DNA of 64,000 nucleotides from Anaerolineales bacterium (GCA_020634155.1 JACKCI010000001.1:1922001-1986000), one strand, 5' to 3'. Positions 1-9,021 are shown, numbered from the stretch's first letter. A program made the numbers and translations. Notes: generated by a model from the letters alone, not told the origin.

Positions 1-1
1 C

Positions 2-391
2 TTCTTGGCGCTGGTCGAGCATACCAACTACCTTGAGCATGAACACTATGGGGGCGACCATCTGGTCTATTGTGGCGATTATGTGGCCCCTGACCATGAG
101 TATTTCCAACTGAGCGAGGATGACCTCACCCAGCGCTATATCGCAGCCTTACCGACCTTCAACCCCAAGTTCTCGCCCGATTGGATCCGCCGTCGCTGGG
201 TGTTCCGTGCGCCCTATGCCCAACCCTTGCCAACCGTTAACCATTCCCAGAACATCCCCGCCATCCGCACCCCCGTTGACGGTGTATATTGGGCCAGCAT
301 GAGCCAAGTTTATCCTTGGGATAGAGGCACCAACTACGCGGTTGAGATTGGGCGGCGGGCGGCACAGCACATCATGGAGGATTTACAATGA
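2..391 (+). CDS. FAD-dependent oxidoreductase (amine-oxidase / protoporphyrinogen-oxidase-like), C-terminal part
   Basis: The reading frame is open at the left edge, so only the last ~129 residues are visible. They include EHTNY, then HLVYCGDYV, and a final GVYWASMSQVYPWDRGTNYAV stretch. The last of these resembles the C-terminal FAD-contacting strand and helix of NAD(P)/FAD-dependent amine oxidases, where an Asp-Arg-Gly-Thr-Asn-like motif follows a Met/Gln-containing strand. The dinucleotide-binding N-terminus is outside the window, so substrate cannot be judged. The stop overlaps the next start as ATGA, which suggests translational coupling with the secreted protein that follows. Confidence 0.6.
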   Translation, partial: FLALVEHTNYLEHEHYGGDHLVYCGDYVAPDHEYFQLSEDDLTQRYIAALPTFNPKFSPDWIRRRWVFRAPYAQPLPTVNHSQNIPAIRTPVDGVYWASMSQVYPWDRGTNYAVEIGRRAAQHIMEDLQ

Positions 392-1230
392 AACGCCTGC
401 TCTGGTTGCTACCAGTCATGGTACTGGTGGTGCTGTATGGGAGCCATTCAGCCAGTGGCACCGCTCCCCAACGCACCCCCACCGCCACATGGACAGCCCT
501 TCCCAGCAACACACCCACCCATACCGCTATCCCTAGCTCAACCCGCACCCCAACGCCAACACAGACTGCTACCCCAACGGATATGGCATCGGTAACACCA
601 TCCATCACACCCACCGAGACGGCCAGCGCAACCCCCACCGCCACAGGGCCAACACCGACACCCACCATCACCTTTACCCCCACTGCGACGACCATCTATG
701 AGGATTTGCGCTTATTACAGACCGACCGTGATTTTGTGCTACGTTTTTTCCTAGATGAGGCGTGCTATGACGTTGATACCGAGGTGACGGGTAGCTTGGC
801 GGTTCGCAGCCTAAAAACCGAACCGTTCTATCTCTACCTATCGGGGCAAATCATGTTTAGCATCAACAATAGCCCGATGTTGCCGGACTTCCCCCCCAAT
901 GAGCCTGTCCTTCCCTCCGATTTTGTGCTGGTCCAGCCCAATGAAGAGGTGACATTAATCGAATTCGAGGACATCGGCCTCTATATTCAAGGCATGGGCG
1001 AGGAGTCGGGCATTGATTTTATTGAGAATGAAACCATCTACGGCTTGCCCGTTGGAGACTACTGGGTTACCGCAGGGTACAGCAACCCCCACACGGGCTT
1101 GACCGAACAAATTGACGGGACGTATTTAATCCCACAAGCCGCATGGCGCGGCACTGCTATTAGTCGAGAACTGCGCTTCACTGTCGCAGCAGAATGTCCT
1201 ATAAAGGAAGAAGAAGAAGAAGAAGGATAA
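388..1230 (+). CDS. Secreted protein with Thr/Pro-rich linker, unknown function
   Basis: 280 residues. An N-terminal signal peptide (Lys-Arg, then a hydrophobic core at about 5-18) is followed by a long Thr/Pro/Ser/Ala-rich linker at about 24-102, typical of Chloroflexota exoproteins that stand off from the cell surface. The remaining ~175 residues look like a beta-rich globular domain (YLYLSGQIMF, VGDYWVTAGY) that I cannot assign to a family. The C-terminus is an unusual run of six Glu plus Gly. Its GAA repeats also supply the purine-rich ribosome-binding region of the next gene (ugd), four bases downstream. Translation start overlaps the upstream stop (ATGA). Confidence 0.75.
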   Translation: MKRLLWLLPVMVLVVLYGSHSASGTAPQRTPTATWTALPSNTPTHTAIPSSTRTPTPTQTATPTDMASVTPSITPTETASATPTATGPTPTPTITFTPTATTIYEDLRLLQTDRDFVLRFFLDEACYDVDTEVTGSLAVRSLKTEPFYLYLSGQIMFSINNSPMLPDFPPNEPVLPSDFVLVQPNEEVTLIEFEDIGLYIQGMGEESGIDFIENETIYGLPVGDYWVTAGYSNPHTGLTEQIDGTYLIPQAAWRGTAISRELRFTVAAECPIKEEEEEEG

Positions 1231-1233
1231 ACC

Positions 1234-2553
1234 ATGAAAAACATTTGTGTTATCGGGGTTGGTTATGTTGGCCTCACCACGGCGGCCTGCTTCTCGGATT
1301 TAGGCAACAAAGTGGTGGCGGTTGATATTAGCGAAGAACGGGTCGCCAACCTGAAAAAAGCCATTATGCCCATCTATGAACCGGGCATGAGCGAATTGGT
1401 TGAGCGCAATATGCAAGCCAAGCGCTTGTTCTTCACCACCTCCTATGAAGAAGGGTTAGCCGACGCTGAATTTGTCTTTATCTGCGTAGGCACTCCTTCC
1501 GGTGTTGATGGCGAGGCCGATTTGCGCTATGTGCGCCAAGCCGCTGAAACCATCGCCAAGACCATGAAGCACCCCCTCATCATCATCAACAAATCCACGG
1601 TACCCGTCGGGACAGGTGACTGGGTATCCAATATCGTGCATGAGACCCAACCCAACCCGATTGACTTTGCTGTTGTCAGTTGCCCTGAGTTCCTGCGTGA
1701 AGGGGCCGCCATCAGCGACTTCAACAACCCTGACCGCACCGTCCTCGGCAGCACCAACCGCGAAGCCGCCGACAAGGTCGCTCAATTGCACCTGCCCTTG
1801 CGTGCCCCCATCATCGTTACCGACCTCCGCACCGCTGAGATGATTAAGTACGCCTCCAACGCCTTCCTTGCCACCAAGATTAGCTTCATCAATGAAATCG
1901 CCCGCGTCTGCGAATCCTTGGGGGCGGATGTCAAAGAAGTAGCCGCTGGCATGGGCTATGACAAGCGCATTGGCAACCGCTTCCTTGAGGCGGGTATCGG
2001 CTATGGCGGTTCCTGCTTCCCCAAAGATGTGCAAGCGCTGGCCCACATGGCGAATGTACACGGCAAGCACCCCCAACTCTTGACCGCGGTCATGGAAATT
2101 AACGACAACCAACGCCTGCATGTTATCCGCAAACTGGAGGAGATGATAGGCTCAGTAGAGGGCAAGGTCATCGGCTTGTTGGGCTTGGCCTTCAAGCAAG
2201 ACACCGACGACATGCGCGAAGCCCCCTCTATCACCGTTGCCGATTACTTACACGAACACAAGGCCACTGTCCGCGCCTATGACCCTGTTGCGGCGGAAAA
2301 TGCCCTTAAGCTGATGCCCTATCTTCAAATGTCAGAAGACCCCTATGAACTCGCCACTGGCTGCGACGCCCTCATCGTCGTCACTCCTTGGAATGAGTTT
2401 AAGCAACTCGATATGGAGCGCGTGCGGGATGTGATGCGCCAAGCCATCTTGGTCGATGCCCGTAACCTCTATGAACCACAGGCCATGCGCGACCTCGGCT
2501 TTGCCTATCGCGGCATCGGGCGCGGTTATGACGGCAACGGCGAACCCGTGTAA
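1234..2553 (+). CDS. ugd: UDP-glucose 6-dehydrogenase
   Basis: 439 residues, the usual length for bacterial UDP-glucose/GDP-mannose dehydrogenases. It oxidises UDP-glucose to UDP-glucuronate with two NAD+, feeding polysaccharide synthesis. The N-terminal Rossmann motif GVGYVGL (residues 8-14), the central STVPVGTGD and FLREG segments, and the catalytic-cysteine motif GGSCFPKDV (Cys261) are all present. The C-terminal UDP-binding domain begins near [15 protein letters not shown]. The start is preceded by AAGGATAAACC, a good Shine-Dalgarno. It probably works with the galE and glycosyltransferases elsewhere in the window, though these are not co-transcribed. Confidence 0.95.
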   Translation: MKNICVIGVGYVGLTTAACFSDLGNKVVAVDISEERVANLKKAIMPIYEPGMSELVERNMQAKRLFFTTSYEEGLADAEFVFICVGTPSGVDGEADLRYVRQAAETIAKTMKHPLIIINKSTVPVGTGDWVSNIVHETQPNPIDFAVVSCPEFLREGAAISDFNNPDRTVLGSTNREAADKVAQLHLPLRAPIIVTDLRTAEMIKYASNAFLATKISFINEIARVCESLGADVKEVAAGMGYDKRIGNRFLEAGIGYGGSCFPKDVQALAHMANVHGKHPQLLTAVMEINDNQRLHVIRKLEEMIGSVEGKVIGLLGLAFKQDTDDMREAPSITVADYLHEHKATVRAYDPVAAENALKLMPYLQMSEDPYELATGCDALIVVTPWNEFKQLDMERVRDVMRQAILVDARNLYEPQAMRDLGFAYRGIGRGYDGNGEPV

Positions 2554-2568
2554 AATAGACGGTTAGCC

Positions 2569-2600
2569 GAGCAGTAGGGTTTTGGACAACCCTGCTGCTC
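2569..2600. terminator. Strong hairpin between ugd and the next gene
   Basis: Inverted repeat GAGCAG-T-AGGGTT / AACCCT-G-CTGCTC with a 6-nt loop: 12 Watson-Crick pairs and one T-G wobble. No T-run follows on either strand, so it may be a weak terminator, processing site or mRNA-stability hairpin rather than a classical intrinsic terminator. Confidence 0.4.
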
Positions 2601-2637
2601 TCCCGTCCACCCATAAGTTAACGAAAGTGAGCCAGCC

Positions 2638-3156
2638 ATGTGTGCCAGTAGCGCTTTGTTAATGAGTTTAGGCACCTTTTTACTCATCCTGTTTACCTTA
2701 CTTCCCATCGAAGTCCAGCAAATGTTCCCGCCCGACTTGCTCCCAGTGCCTTCATTCGAGGAAGCACAACCTGTGCAACCCGAAGAAGCTGTCTCTGGCT
2801 ATGAATCGACCTATGCCTACCTGACCTTTTCGCAAAACCCGATACAAATTGGTGATGAGGTTATCGTCAGCCTCTCCTTGGTCAATACAGGCACCCTCGC
2901 CGCAGGCATCCCCAGCTTTACCCTCTATTTAGAATCAGATGCCCTCGAGCTGGTCTCAACACCAGATAACGGCGGCGTGCTGTATGGGGCAGTAGCAGCA
3001 GGCAGTACCTATACCATGCAATGGACTTATCGGGCTGCCAGTACGGGTACTGCTGAATTTAGCGGACGAGTCAGCTATGAAGTCCACGAGGGCTACCCCG
3101 GCCCAGCTTATTGGAGTGGTACCAGCGCTGGCCCCGAAGTTTTGGTTATCGAATAG
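2638..3156 (+). CDS. Membrane-anchored/secreted beta-sandwich protein
   Basis: 172 residues. An N-terminal hydrophobic segment (about 5-24) acts as signal peptide or anchor. A Pro/Glu-rich spacer follows, then an Ig-like/CARDB-like beta sandwich at about 55-172 (QIGDEVIVSLSLVNTGTLAAG, then alternating strands). Such domains bind proteins or glycans at the surface; nothing identifies a partner. Preceded by AAAGTGAG, a modest ribosome-binding site. The next gene starts two bases after the stop, so it probably shares its transcript with the M16 operon. Confidence 0.65.
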   Translation: MCASSALLMSLGTFLLILFTLLPIEVQQMFPPDLLPVPSFEEAQPVQPEEAVSGYESTYAYLTFSQNPIQIGDEVIVSLSLVNTGTLAAGIPSFTLYLESDALELVSTPDNGGVLYGAVAAGSTYTMQWTYRAASTGTAEFSGRVSYEVHEGYPGPAYWSGTSAGPEVLVIE

Positions 3157-3158
3157 CG

Positions 3159-4442
3159 ATGATTGAGCGCCATACCCTTGATAATGGACTAACTGTTCTT
3201 CTCAAAGAATCGCACGCCGCACCGCTAATTACATGGTGGGTTGTCTACCGCGTCGGTAGCCGTTGTGAGCGCACCGGACAGACGGGCATTTCGCACTGGG
3301 TCGAACACATGCTGTTCAAAGGCACCCCCACCTATCCAGCAGGCTATCTTGATAAGGCCATTGACCGTGCGGGCGGCACATGGAACGCCCACACATGGCT
3401 CGACCATACCGCCTATCATGCGACCCTGCCCGCCGAGCGTATTGACCTCGCCCTTGACCTCGAAGCTGACCGTATGACCAACGCCCAATTTGACCCCGCT
3501 GAGGTCGAATCGGAGCGCACCGTCATCATCAGCGAGCGCCAAGGAAGCGAGAACTCGCCCCTCTTCTGGCTACGTGAGGCGGTACAAGCGGCGGCCTTCC
3601 GTGTCCATCCCTATCACCACACCATCATTGGCGATACCTCCGACTTGCAGAGCATGACCCGCGACGACCTCTATGGTCATTATCAGCACCACTACATGCC
3701 CAACAACGCCGTTGCCATTGCAGTGGGGGCCTTTGATAGCGCCACCATGCTAGAGCGTATTAAAGCCGTCTATGGCGACATCCCCGCGGGTACCCTGCCT
3801 AGTCCCTTCACCCGTCCCGAACCACCCCAACAGGGTGAGCGCCGCGTCCATATTGAACGCCCCGGCAATGCCAACTATGTCCAAATCGCCTATCACGCCC
3901 CCGCTTTTGGCGACCCCGACTGGTTCAAACTCGCCACCCTCGATAGCATCCTAGGTGGGCCGGGTGGCCCCGGTGGTGGAGCCATTGGCTACCGCACCTC
4001 GCGCCTCTACCGTCATCTCATTGAAACGGAAATCGCCGCTGGAGCTTCTGGTGACCTCTCCATGACGGCTGACCCCTTCCTCTATAAACTGACCGCTGTC
4101 TTGCGTGATGGCCGTCATCATGCCGAAGCCGAGGCCGTTATCCTCGAACAGATAGACCGCCTCCAAAACGACTGGGTATCTGAGGCCGAACTCCGCAAGG
4201 CCAAGAAGCAAGCCCGCGCCGCCTTTGCCTATAGCAACGAGCGCGTCGGCGGCCAAGCCTACTACCTGAGCTATGCCGAGACCATCGACAGCTATCAGCT
4301 TTTCCTCACCTATCCTGACCAGATTGAGGCTATCACTGCGGCTGATATTCAAGCGGTCGCCCAACACTATCTACAACCGCGCCAGCGCACCGTCGGCTGG
4401 TTTATTCCACAGGTGGTGTCAAATGCTCCGTACCCCCGATGA
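3159..4442 (+). CDS. M16-family zinc peptidase, catalytic subunit
   Basis: 427 residues, normal for the one-chain halves of bacterial M16B peptidases. The inverted zinc motif HWVEH (residues 46-50) and a distal Glu in VIISER (about residue 126) give the HxxEH...E ligand set, so this subunit should be catalytic. The ATG at 3159 is preferred to in-frame upstream starts because family homology begins at ERHTLDNGL and because the upstream gene ends at 3156. The gene ends 20 bp inside the next gene. A second M16 gene lacking the zinc motif lies just beyond, so the two probably form the active/inactive heterodimer known for this family. Location (cytoplasmic or exported) is unclear, as there is no signal peptide. 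Confidence 0.9.
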   Translation: MIERHTLDNGLTVLLKESHAAPLITWWVVYRVGSRCERTGQTGISHWVEHMLFKGTPTYPAGYLDKAIDRAGGTWNAHTWLDHTAYHATLPAERIDLALDLEADRMTNAQFDPAEVESERTVIISERQGSENSPLFWLREAVQAAAFRVHPYHHTIIGDTSDLQSMTRDDLYGHYQHHYMPNNAVAIAVGAFDSATMLERIKAVYGDIPAGTLPSPFTRPEPPQQGERRVHIERPGNANYVQIAYHAPAFGDPDWFKLATLDSILGGPGGPGGGAIGYRTSRLYRHLIETEIAAGASGDLSMTADPFLYKLTAVLRDGRHHAEAEAVILEQIDRLQNDWVSEAELRKAKKQARAAFAYSNERVGGQAYYLSYAETIDSYQLFLTYPDQIEAITAADIQAVAQHYLQPRQRTVGWFIPQVVSNAPYPR

Positions 4443-5283
4443 CCGTTTCAGCAACTTGCCCGATTTTCCCTATACGCCCCACTATCTGCACATGGGCGAC
4501 CACCGCATCCACTTCATTGACGAGGGCCAAGGCGACCCTGTGTTGTGCCTGCATGGGGAGCCAACGTGGTCGTTTTTGTACCGCAAGCTGATTCCCCCGC
4601 TGGTCAGCCGTCACCGCGTGGTGGCCTTTGACTTCATCGGCTTCGGACGCTCCGATAAGCTGCCCGCACAGGCTGACTACACCTTTGACCTGCACCGCCA
4701 GACCCTATTGACCTTTGTCGAGGCGCTGGATTTGCATAACATCACGCTTGTCGTGCATGATTGGGGTGGCTTGATTGGTCTACCCACCGCCCTTGAGATG
4801 CAAGAACGCATCAACCGTTTGGTCATCCTCAACACCTTTTTGCCCGCCGCCACCGAACCACCTACCCGCGGCTTCCTGCTCTGGCGCAAGATGGTAGAAC
4901 GCGCCGCCCCAGATTTGCCCGTTGGCGGGTTTATGCAGAACGCCCTGCCCGATGCCCCGCCCGACGTGATTGCCGCGTATGAGGCACCTTTCCCCAGCGT
5001 CGAATACAAAGCGGGTACAGTAGCCTTCCCCTTGATGGTGCCGTTGGACGCCAATGACCCCATCGCCCAGCGTATGGCAGCCGCCCGCCAAGCCTATGCC
5101 ACATGGGACAAGCCGACGCTGGTCATGTTCGCCAAAGATGACCCCGTGTTGGGTGCCGCCGCCGACTTCTTCACCCAACTCATCCCGCACGCCACCGCCC
5201 ACCACTTTGAGGATGGCGGTCATTTCTTGCAAGAGCGACACGGCGCAACCATCGCCCAACGCATCCTAGATTGGAACAGCTAA
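4423..5283 (+). CDS. Haloalkane dehalogenase-like alpha/beta hydrolase (HLD-I type)
   Basis: 286 residues. The motif HGEPTWSFLYRKL near residue 45 and the nucleophile elbow HDWGG (Asp113, Trp114) are characteristic of the DhlA/DhmA-type haloalkane dehalogenases, which use an Asp nucleophile rather than Ser. FAKDDPVLG offers the acid and HFEDGGHFLQE the catalytic His. Dehalogenation of a halogenated substrate is therefore plausible, but substrate range cannot be read from sequence. The ATG at 4423 is chosen because homology starts there and GGTGGTG precedes it; it overlaps the upstream M16 gene by 20 bp. Position between two M16 peptidase genes is odd (see findings). Confidence 0.85.
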   Translation: MLRTPDDRFSNLPDFPYTPHYLHMGDHRIHFIDEGQGDPVLCLHGEPTWSFLYRKLIPPLVSRHRVVAFDFIGFGRSDKLPAQADYTFDLHRQTLLTFVEALDLHNITLVVHDWGGLIGLPTALEMQERINRLVILNTFLPAATEPPTRGFLLWRKMVERAAPDLPVGGFMQNALPDAPPDVIAAYEAPFPSVEYKAGTVAFPLMVPLDANDPIAQRMAAARQAYATWDKPTLVMFAKDDPVLGAAADFFTQLIPHATAHHFEDGGHFLQERHGATIAQRILDWNS

Positions 5284-5285
5284 CC

Positions 5286-6575
5286 ATGCCTGACCTACCC
5301 GGCCCCGATAACATCCTGCGCCACACCCTACCCAATGGCATCACCGTCCTCATCCGCGAAAACAGCGATGCTCAGTCGGTGGTCATCGACGGCTTGCTCC
5401 GAGCAGGCGCGGTCTATGAGCAGCAGCACGGCCTTGTCAATTTCCTATCCGCCGCCATGATGCGTGGCACCCAACGCCGTGATTTCGCCACCCTGCACGA
5501 AGAACTAGAGGGGGTTGGGGCTAGTCTGGATATTGATTCAGGCGTGCATCATCTCTTGTTTGATGGCAAGGCCCTCGCCGAGGATTTGCCGCTGCTGCTG
5601 GACTTGCTGAATGATGTCCTGCGCTATCCATCCTTCCCCGAAACACAGGTCGAGCGTCTACGCGGGGAGATGCTGACGGGCCTCAAGTTGCAGCAACAGA
5701 ACACCCGCTACATGGCAAGCAAGCTTTTCCGTCAGCACGCCTACCCCGCCCATCACCCCTATCATCATGGGCTGTCGGGCGAGATTGAGACCATCAGCGC
5801 CATCAGCCTAGACGACCTGCGGGCCTTCCATGCTCAACAGGTCGGGCCACAGGGCATGATTGTGGTAATCGTCGGCAATGTGCAGGCCAATGCCGCCCTA
5901 CAAGCCGTTGCCGATACCTTGGGCGATTGGCACAACCCCCACCAAGCCCCACCCTCGCCCTTGCCCGATGCGCCCCCCATCACCCGCCCCACCATCGAAC
6001 ACTTCCCCATCGCGGGCAAGTCTCAAGTCGATTTACTGCTAGGGGTAGTTGGGCCGTCACGCTATGCCGATGACTTCTTGACGGCGCGGGTCGCCAATAA
6101 CATCTTTGGGGTGTTTGGCATGTTCGGGCGCTTGGGCAAGGTCATCCGCGAGGAGCAGGGCTTGGCCTACTATTCATCCAGCCAACTCTTGGGCGGACAC
6201 GGCCCCGGTGCATGGCGCGTCTCGGCAGGCGTTGACCCCAGCAATGTCCAGCAAGCCGTCGATAGCATCCGCCAGCAAATCGCCCGCCTGCTCGCTGAAC
6301 CCGTCGGGGCTGATGAACTAGAGGATAACAAGCTCAATATCATGGGGTCATTGCCCCTCAGCTTGGAGAGCAACGAAGGGGTCGCCGCCCAAATTGTCGC
6401 CATGGAGAGCTATGGCTTGGGCTTGGATTATCTGTACCGCTATAGCGACGCTATCAACAGCATCACCGCCGCGCAGATTCAGGAGACAATGGCACGCTAC
6501 TGGTCACCCGATGCCTTTGTGCTGACCAGCGCCGGGCCAGAGATTGCCGTGCCTATCGCATCAGTTCTCCAATAG
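5286..6575 (+). CDS. M16-family peptidase, non-catalytic subunit
   Basis: 429 residues. The fold is clearly M16 (HTLPNGITVLIREN at the N-terminus, MMRGTQRRD, FGMFGRLGKVIREEQGLAY in the second half). The position of the zinc motif reads HGLVNFL instead of HxxEH, so the protein cannot bind zinc in the usual way. In the family this is the regulatory/substrate-holding partner of a catalytic M16 subunit, here most likely the gene at 3159. It starts 2 bp after the dehalogenase-like gene. Its 3' end (from about 6347) is duplicated, in diverged form, at 9187-9346. Its stop overlaps that of the convergent propeller gene. Confidence 0.88.
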   Translation: MPDLPGPDNILRHTLPNGITVLIRENSDAQSVVIDGLLRAGAVYEQQHGLVNFLSAAMMRGTQRRDFATLHEELEGVGASLDIDSGVHHLLFDGKALAEDLPLLLDLLNDVLRYPSFPETQVERLRGEMLTGLKLQQQNTRYMASKLFRQHAYPAHHPYHHGLSGEIETISAISLDDLRAFHAQQVGPQGMIVVIVGNVQANAALQAVADTLGDWHNPHQAPPSPLPDAPPITRPTIEHFPIAGKSQVDLLLGVVGPSRYADDFLTARVANNIFGVFGMFGRLGKVIREEQGLAYYSSSQLLGGHGPGAWRVSAGVDPSNVQQAVDSIRQQIARLLAEPVGADELEDNKLNIMGSLPLSLESNEGVAAQIVAMESYGLGLDYLYRYSDAINSITAAQIQETMARYWSPDAFVLTSAGPEIAVPIASVLQ

Positions 6576-7649
6576 GGCATTGGCTTCGGGGAACGTCACC
6601 CATGTGAAGCTGTCAACATTTTCGGCTAAGGTGCGGGGTACTACATACGTCTCGGCTTCAGTCGTCAAGTCGATGAGATGCAATCTATCCGAATCGCTCC
6701 GATAAGCTAAATATCGTCCATCGGGTGACCACTCAATCTGCGAGTCAGAGCGATCAACAAAATAGTTTCCCATTGAGGGAGGTTTATTATAGGGAAGCTG
6801 ACGTAGATTGCTGCCATCTTGGTCCATTGTGCATATCTCGCCATCACACTCAAAAACCAATGTTTGTCCGTCTGGTGACCAATCCAAACTCGTCCAATCC
6901 CCCAATGTTTGTTCAGTGGGAGAGTCATCGTAAAAGTGCAAAACACAATCAGCGCTGTGTTCAATACATTCACGGTTCATCACATAGATGCCAACTCGAC
7001 TAACATAAGGTTCGCAGGCAATGAAGGCAATAAGTTCACCATCAGGCGACCAATCTAAATCATAACAAAAATAATGGCTATTGCTATCTAGCGGTAGGTT
7101 ACTTCGGAATGATTCGCGGTTCTCACGTCTCCATGTATAGGCGACCAAGCGCTCCTGTTTCGTCGTAATGTTATAAAGAATCAATGAAGGGCCACTATAA
7201 CCTTTCAGGCCCGCTGTTGAGTGCCTATATAACAAGCTGTTTCCATCGGGGGAAAATGACACCCCAATGATCCTATCATCTCCTTCCAAATTAACAGCTT
7301 GTTCGGTGGTGTCTGATTCAAGATCAACAATGTATAGGGACTGAAGACCGTAAGATGTGAATGCTAATCGCCTTGCACTTGCTGACCACTCAACCAGATA
7401 AAGATGGTTGTCTAGTTGGGGTATCAGTATTGGAGATGCATCAAAATGACTTAAAACATACCAGCTACCCTCACTTTGATACAGCAAACCATAGTTTGAT
7501 GGATTAGATTGTATTGCCACTGTCGGCATTGGCTGCACAGCTACCAATAGCCCAAACACCATAACAGCTAAAGTCAACCGCTTGTTACGGTCCAATAGCA
7601 ATAATAGCAAGGTCTTGCAGGTCTTCTTCTTCTCCAGTTGCGTAACCAT
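6561..7649 (-). CDS. Exported TolB/WD40-like beta-propeller protein
   Basis: 362 residues from the chosen start. A hydrophobic N-terminal segment (LTLAVMVFGLLVAV) suggests export or anchoring. Repeated blades with SPDG motifs (FSPDGNSLLY, WSPDGELIAF, WSPDGQTLVF, WSPDGRYLAY) identify a six-to-seven-bladed propeller of the TolB/DPP type, usually a binding module. Start choice is uncertain. The ATG at 7649 has a GGGGG run upstream and overlaps the upstream peptidase-like gene by 65 bp; a later ATG at 7562 would leave a shorter signal peptide. It is AT-richer than its neighbours and lies in the cargo block between the M16 gene and acpS, convergent with the M16 gene. Confidence 0.65.
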   Translation of the reverse strand: MVTQLEKKKTCKTLLLLLLDRNKRLTLAVMVFGLLVAVQPMPTVAIQSNPSNYGLLYQSEGSWYVLSHFDASPILIPQLDNHLYLVEWSASARRLAFTSYGLQSLYIVDLESDTTEQAVNLEGDDRIIGVSFSPDGNSLLYRHSTAGLKGYSGPSLILYNITTKQERLVAYTWRRENRESFRSNLPLDSNSHYFCYDLDWSPDGELIAFIACEPYVSRVGIYVMNRECIEHSADCVLHFYDDSPTEQTLGDWTSLDWSPDGQTLVFECDGEICTMDQDGSNLRQLPYNKPPSMGNYFVDRSDSQIEWSPDGRYLAYRSDSDRLHLIDLTTEAETYVVPRTLAENVDSFTWVTFPEANALLEN

Positions 7650-8784
7650 ACTGTTGCCCCCAAACCTCACTCCAAGGATAATACTCAACACGATTAGAGT
7701 ATGGATTATACACCTTTAACCATAGAACTTCAGTTTCCTGCTCTGAAGATATATGCGCTATATCTAAGACTACAACCCAATGCGAAATAACACCCCGAGG
7801 TACAATAACACCACTATCTTCCTCAACTCCAGAATTACTGATATTTACCAGCATAAAAACTGTATTGCCAGTATTGATATTCTCCTCAATGGCCCATCGT
7901 GCTAGGCTTTCTGATGCCTCCTTTGATTGTGGTCGAAGATTTTCAGGTATCTCAAATCCTTGTTCCTGATAGACCTCTGGATTATCAATATCATAGCTAT
8001 AGACAGTTAACGATTGATCCGGTGCATACTTTGGCCCAAGCAATTCCGCCACCAACCTATGGAAATCTTGGGTAGAAAGGCCACTGCTTGGAAAGTGACC
8101 TAGAATCCGTTCTGCTGCACTAAAAACATCCTGCGCTGTCAATTGAAGGCCGAACTCAATGTTGAGGCCCATTGCGAGAGCAATAGGGCCACAAGCAACT
8201 GTGCTTGATATCGGGTTACCGTTGGCATCCGTTCCGTGCTCCATTATCTCATATTGCGCTCCCGGAAATCCTTGTCTAAACGAGAGAGACTCAATAGCAT
8301 CTAAAATATTCTCTAACTCGCTTGAGTTAAAAGTAACTATATCAGGATGCCATGTTGCAACTGGTCGCACATAATCACCGCGAACCCAGCCGTCTATAGC
8401 ATCCTCCACATCATTCGCCACCAATCTAACGTGATACCACATAAAACCGTCGTCTCCTACCTTATACCAAACTCCATTGGCATCAGGCACAAACACGAGG
8501 TTGGCCTCAGTTGAAACATTTTCTGCTGCTGTAGGTGCTAATGTCGTAGCCTCTCTACGAAGATTAAAAGAGGCACTGGCAGTGATGATAACTGGCGGTA
8601 GTTCCTCATCCTGCTGGTTAGGGCCACCTTGCGCGGGGTTATCAATCGCAAGCAGCACACCGATAGCATCAAGAAAAGCCCGACCTTTCGCCTCTATTTC
8701 CTCAACGCTTTGCTGTAGTCGCATCAACGATAATGCTAAATCAGCATTGATTGTTTCAAAGGATGCACTTGATTTTAATGGCAT
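7585..8784 (-). CDS. Papain-fold (C39-like) cysteine peptidase candidate with SH3b-like domain
   Basis: 399 residues. After a helical N-terminus (about 1-48) and a short Pro/Glu-rich spacer comes an SH3b-like module at about 90-142 (VWYKVGDDGFMWYHVRL...GWVRGDYVRP). A papain-like core follows: Cys198 in VACGPIALAMG, His335 in ISHWVVVLD and Asn360 in VYNPYSNR give a Cys-His-Asn set as in C39-like peptidases. There is no obvious signal peptide or membrane segment, which is unusual for an SH3b-bearing peptidase. The ATG at 8784 is chosen over an upstream TTG because GGTGGGAG lies at the right distance. It shares a transcript with the propeller gene downstream. AT-rich composition suggests acquisition. 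Family membership rests on the motif reading only. Confidence 0.55.
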   Translation of the reverse strand: MPLKSSASFETINADLALSLMRLQQSVEEIEAKGRAFLDAIGVLLAIDNPAQGGPNQQDEELPPVIITASASFNLRREATTLAPTAAENVSTEANLVFVPDANGVWYKVGDDGFMWYHVRLVANDVEDAIDGWVRGDYVRPVATWHPDIVTFNSSELENILDAIESLSFRQGFPGAQYEIMEHGTDANGNPISSTVACGPIALAMGLNIEFGLQLTAQDVFSAAERILGHFPSSGLSTQDFHRLVAELLGPKYAPDQSLTVYSYDIDNPEVYQEQGFEIPENLRPQSKEASESLARWAIEENINTGNTVFMLVNISNSGVEEDSGVIVPRGVISHWVVVLDIAHISSEQETEVLWLKVYNPYSNRVEYYPWSEVWGQQYGYATGEEEDLQDLAIIAIGP

Positions 8785-8890
8785 AGTCAATCTCCCACCT
8801 TCACGCTATTCAACTTGAACTTGCCCACCATGTGAAAATAGCTTTTCATTTCAAAAAAATTAGAACAAAAAATAGAACATACTAATTTTC

Positions 8891-8918
8891 ATTATCAATG
8901 GAAACCAATTGAAGTCAA
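8891..8918 (-). promoter_or_regulatory. Putative sigma-70 promoter for the peptidase/propeller pair
   Basis: Read on the minus strand: TTGACT, a 16-nt spacer, then GATAAT, about 110 bp upstream of the start at 8784. The surrounding leader (8785-8930) is strongly AT-rich. The 8785-9021 stretch otherwise holds no gene I can support. Confidence 0.45.
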
Positions 8919-9021
8919 TACCCCGCAACCATCTATATCTAACTCAAAACACCATTCAGACCAAAGGCAAACTTCCATGCGTTCTAGCACCCCACCCCCG
9001 CCTACCACAACACCCCCCGCG

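Noticed and set aside
372..695. Minus-strand Val/Gly-rich reading frame
   Set aside because: Mirror of the Thr/Pro codon repeats of the secreted protein on the other strand; composition is an artefact.
1456..2121. 221-codon open frame antisense to ugd
   Set aside because: Lies wholly within a well-conserved gene, has no family features and no ribosome-binding site.
4273..4422. N-terminal extension of the dehalogenase-like protein
   Set aside because: It overlaps the M16 coding frame by 170 bp and has no similarity to the family; ATG 4423 has a ribosome-binding site.
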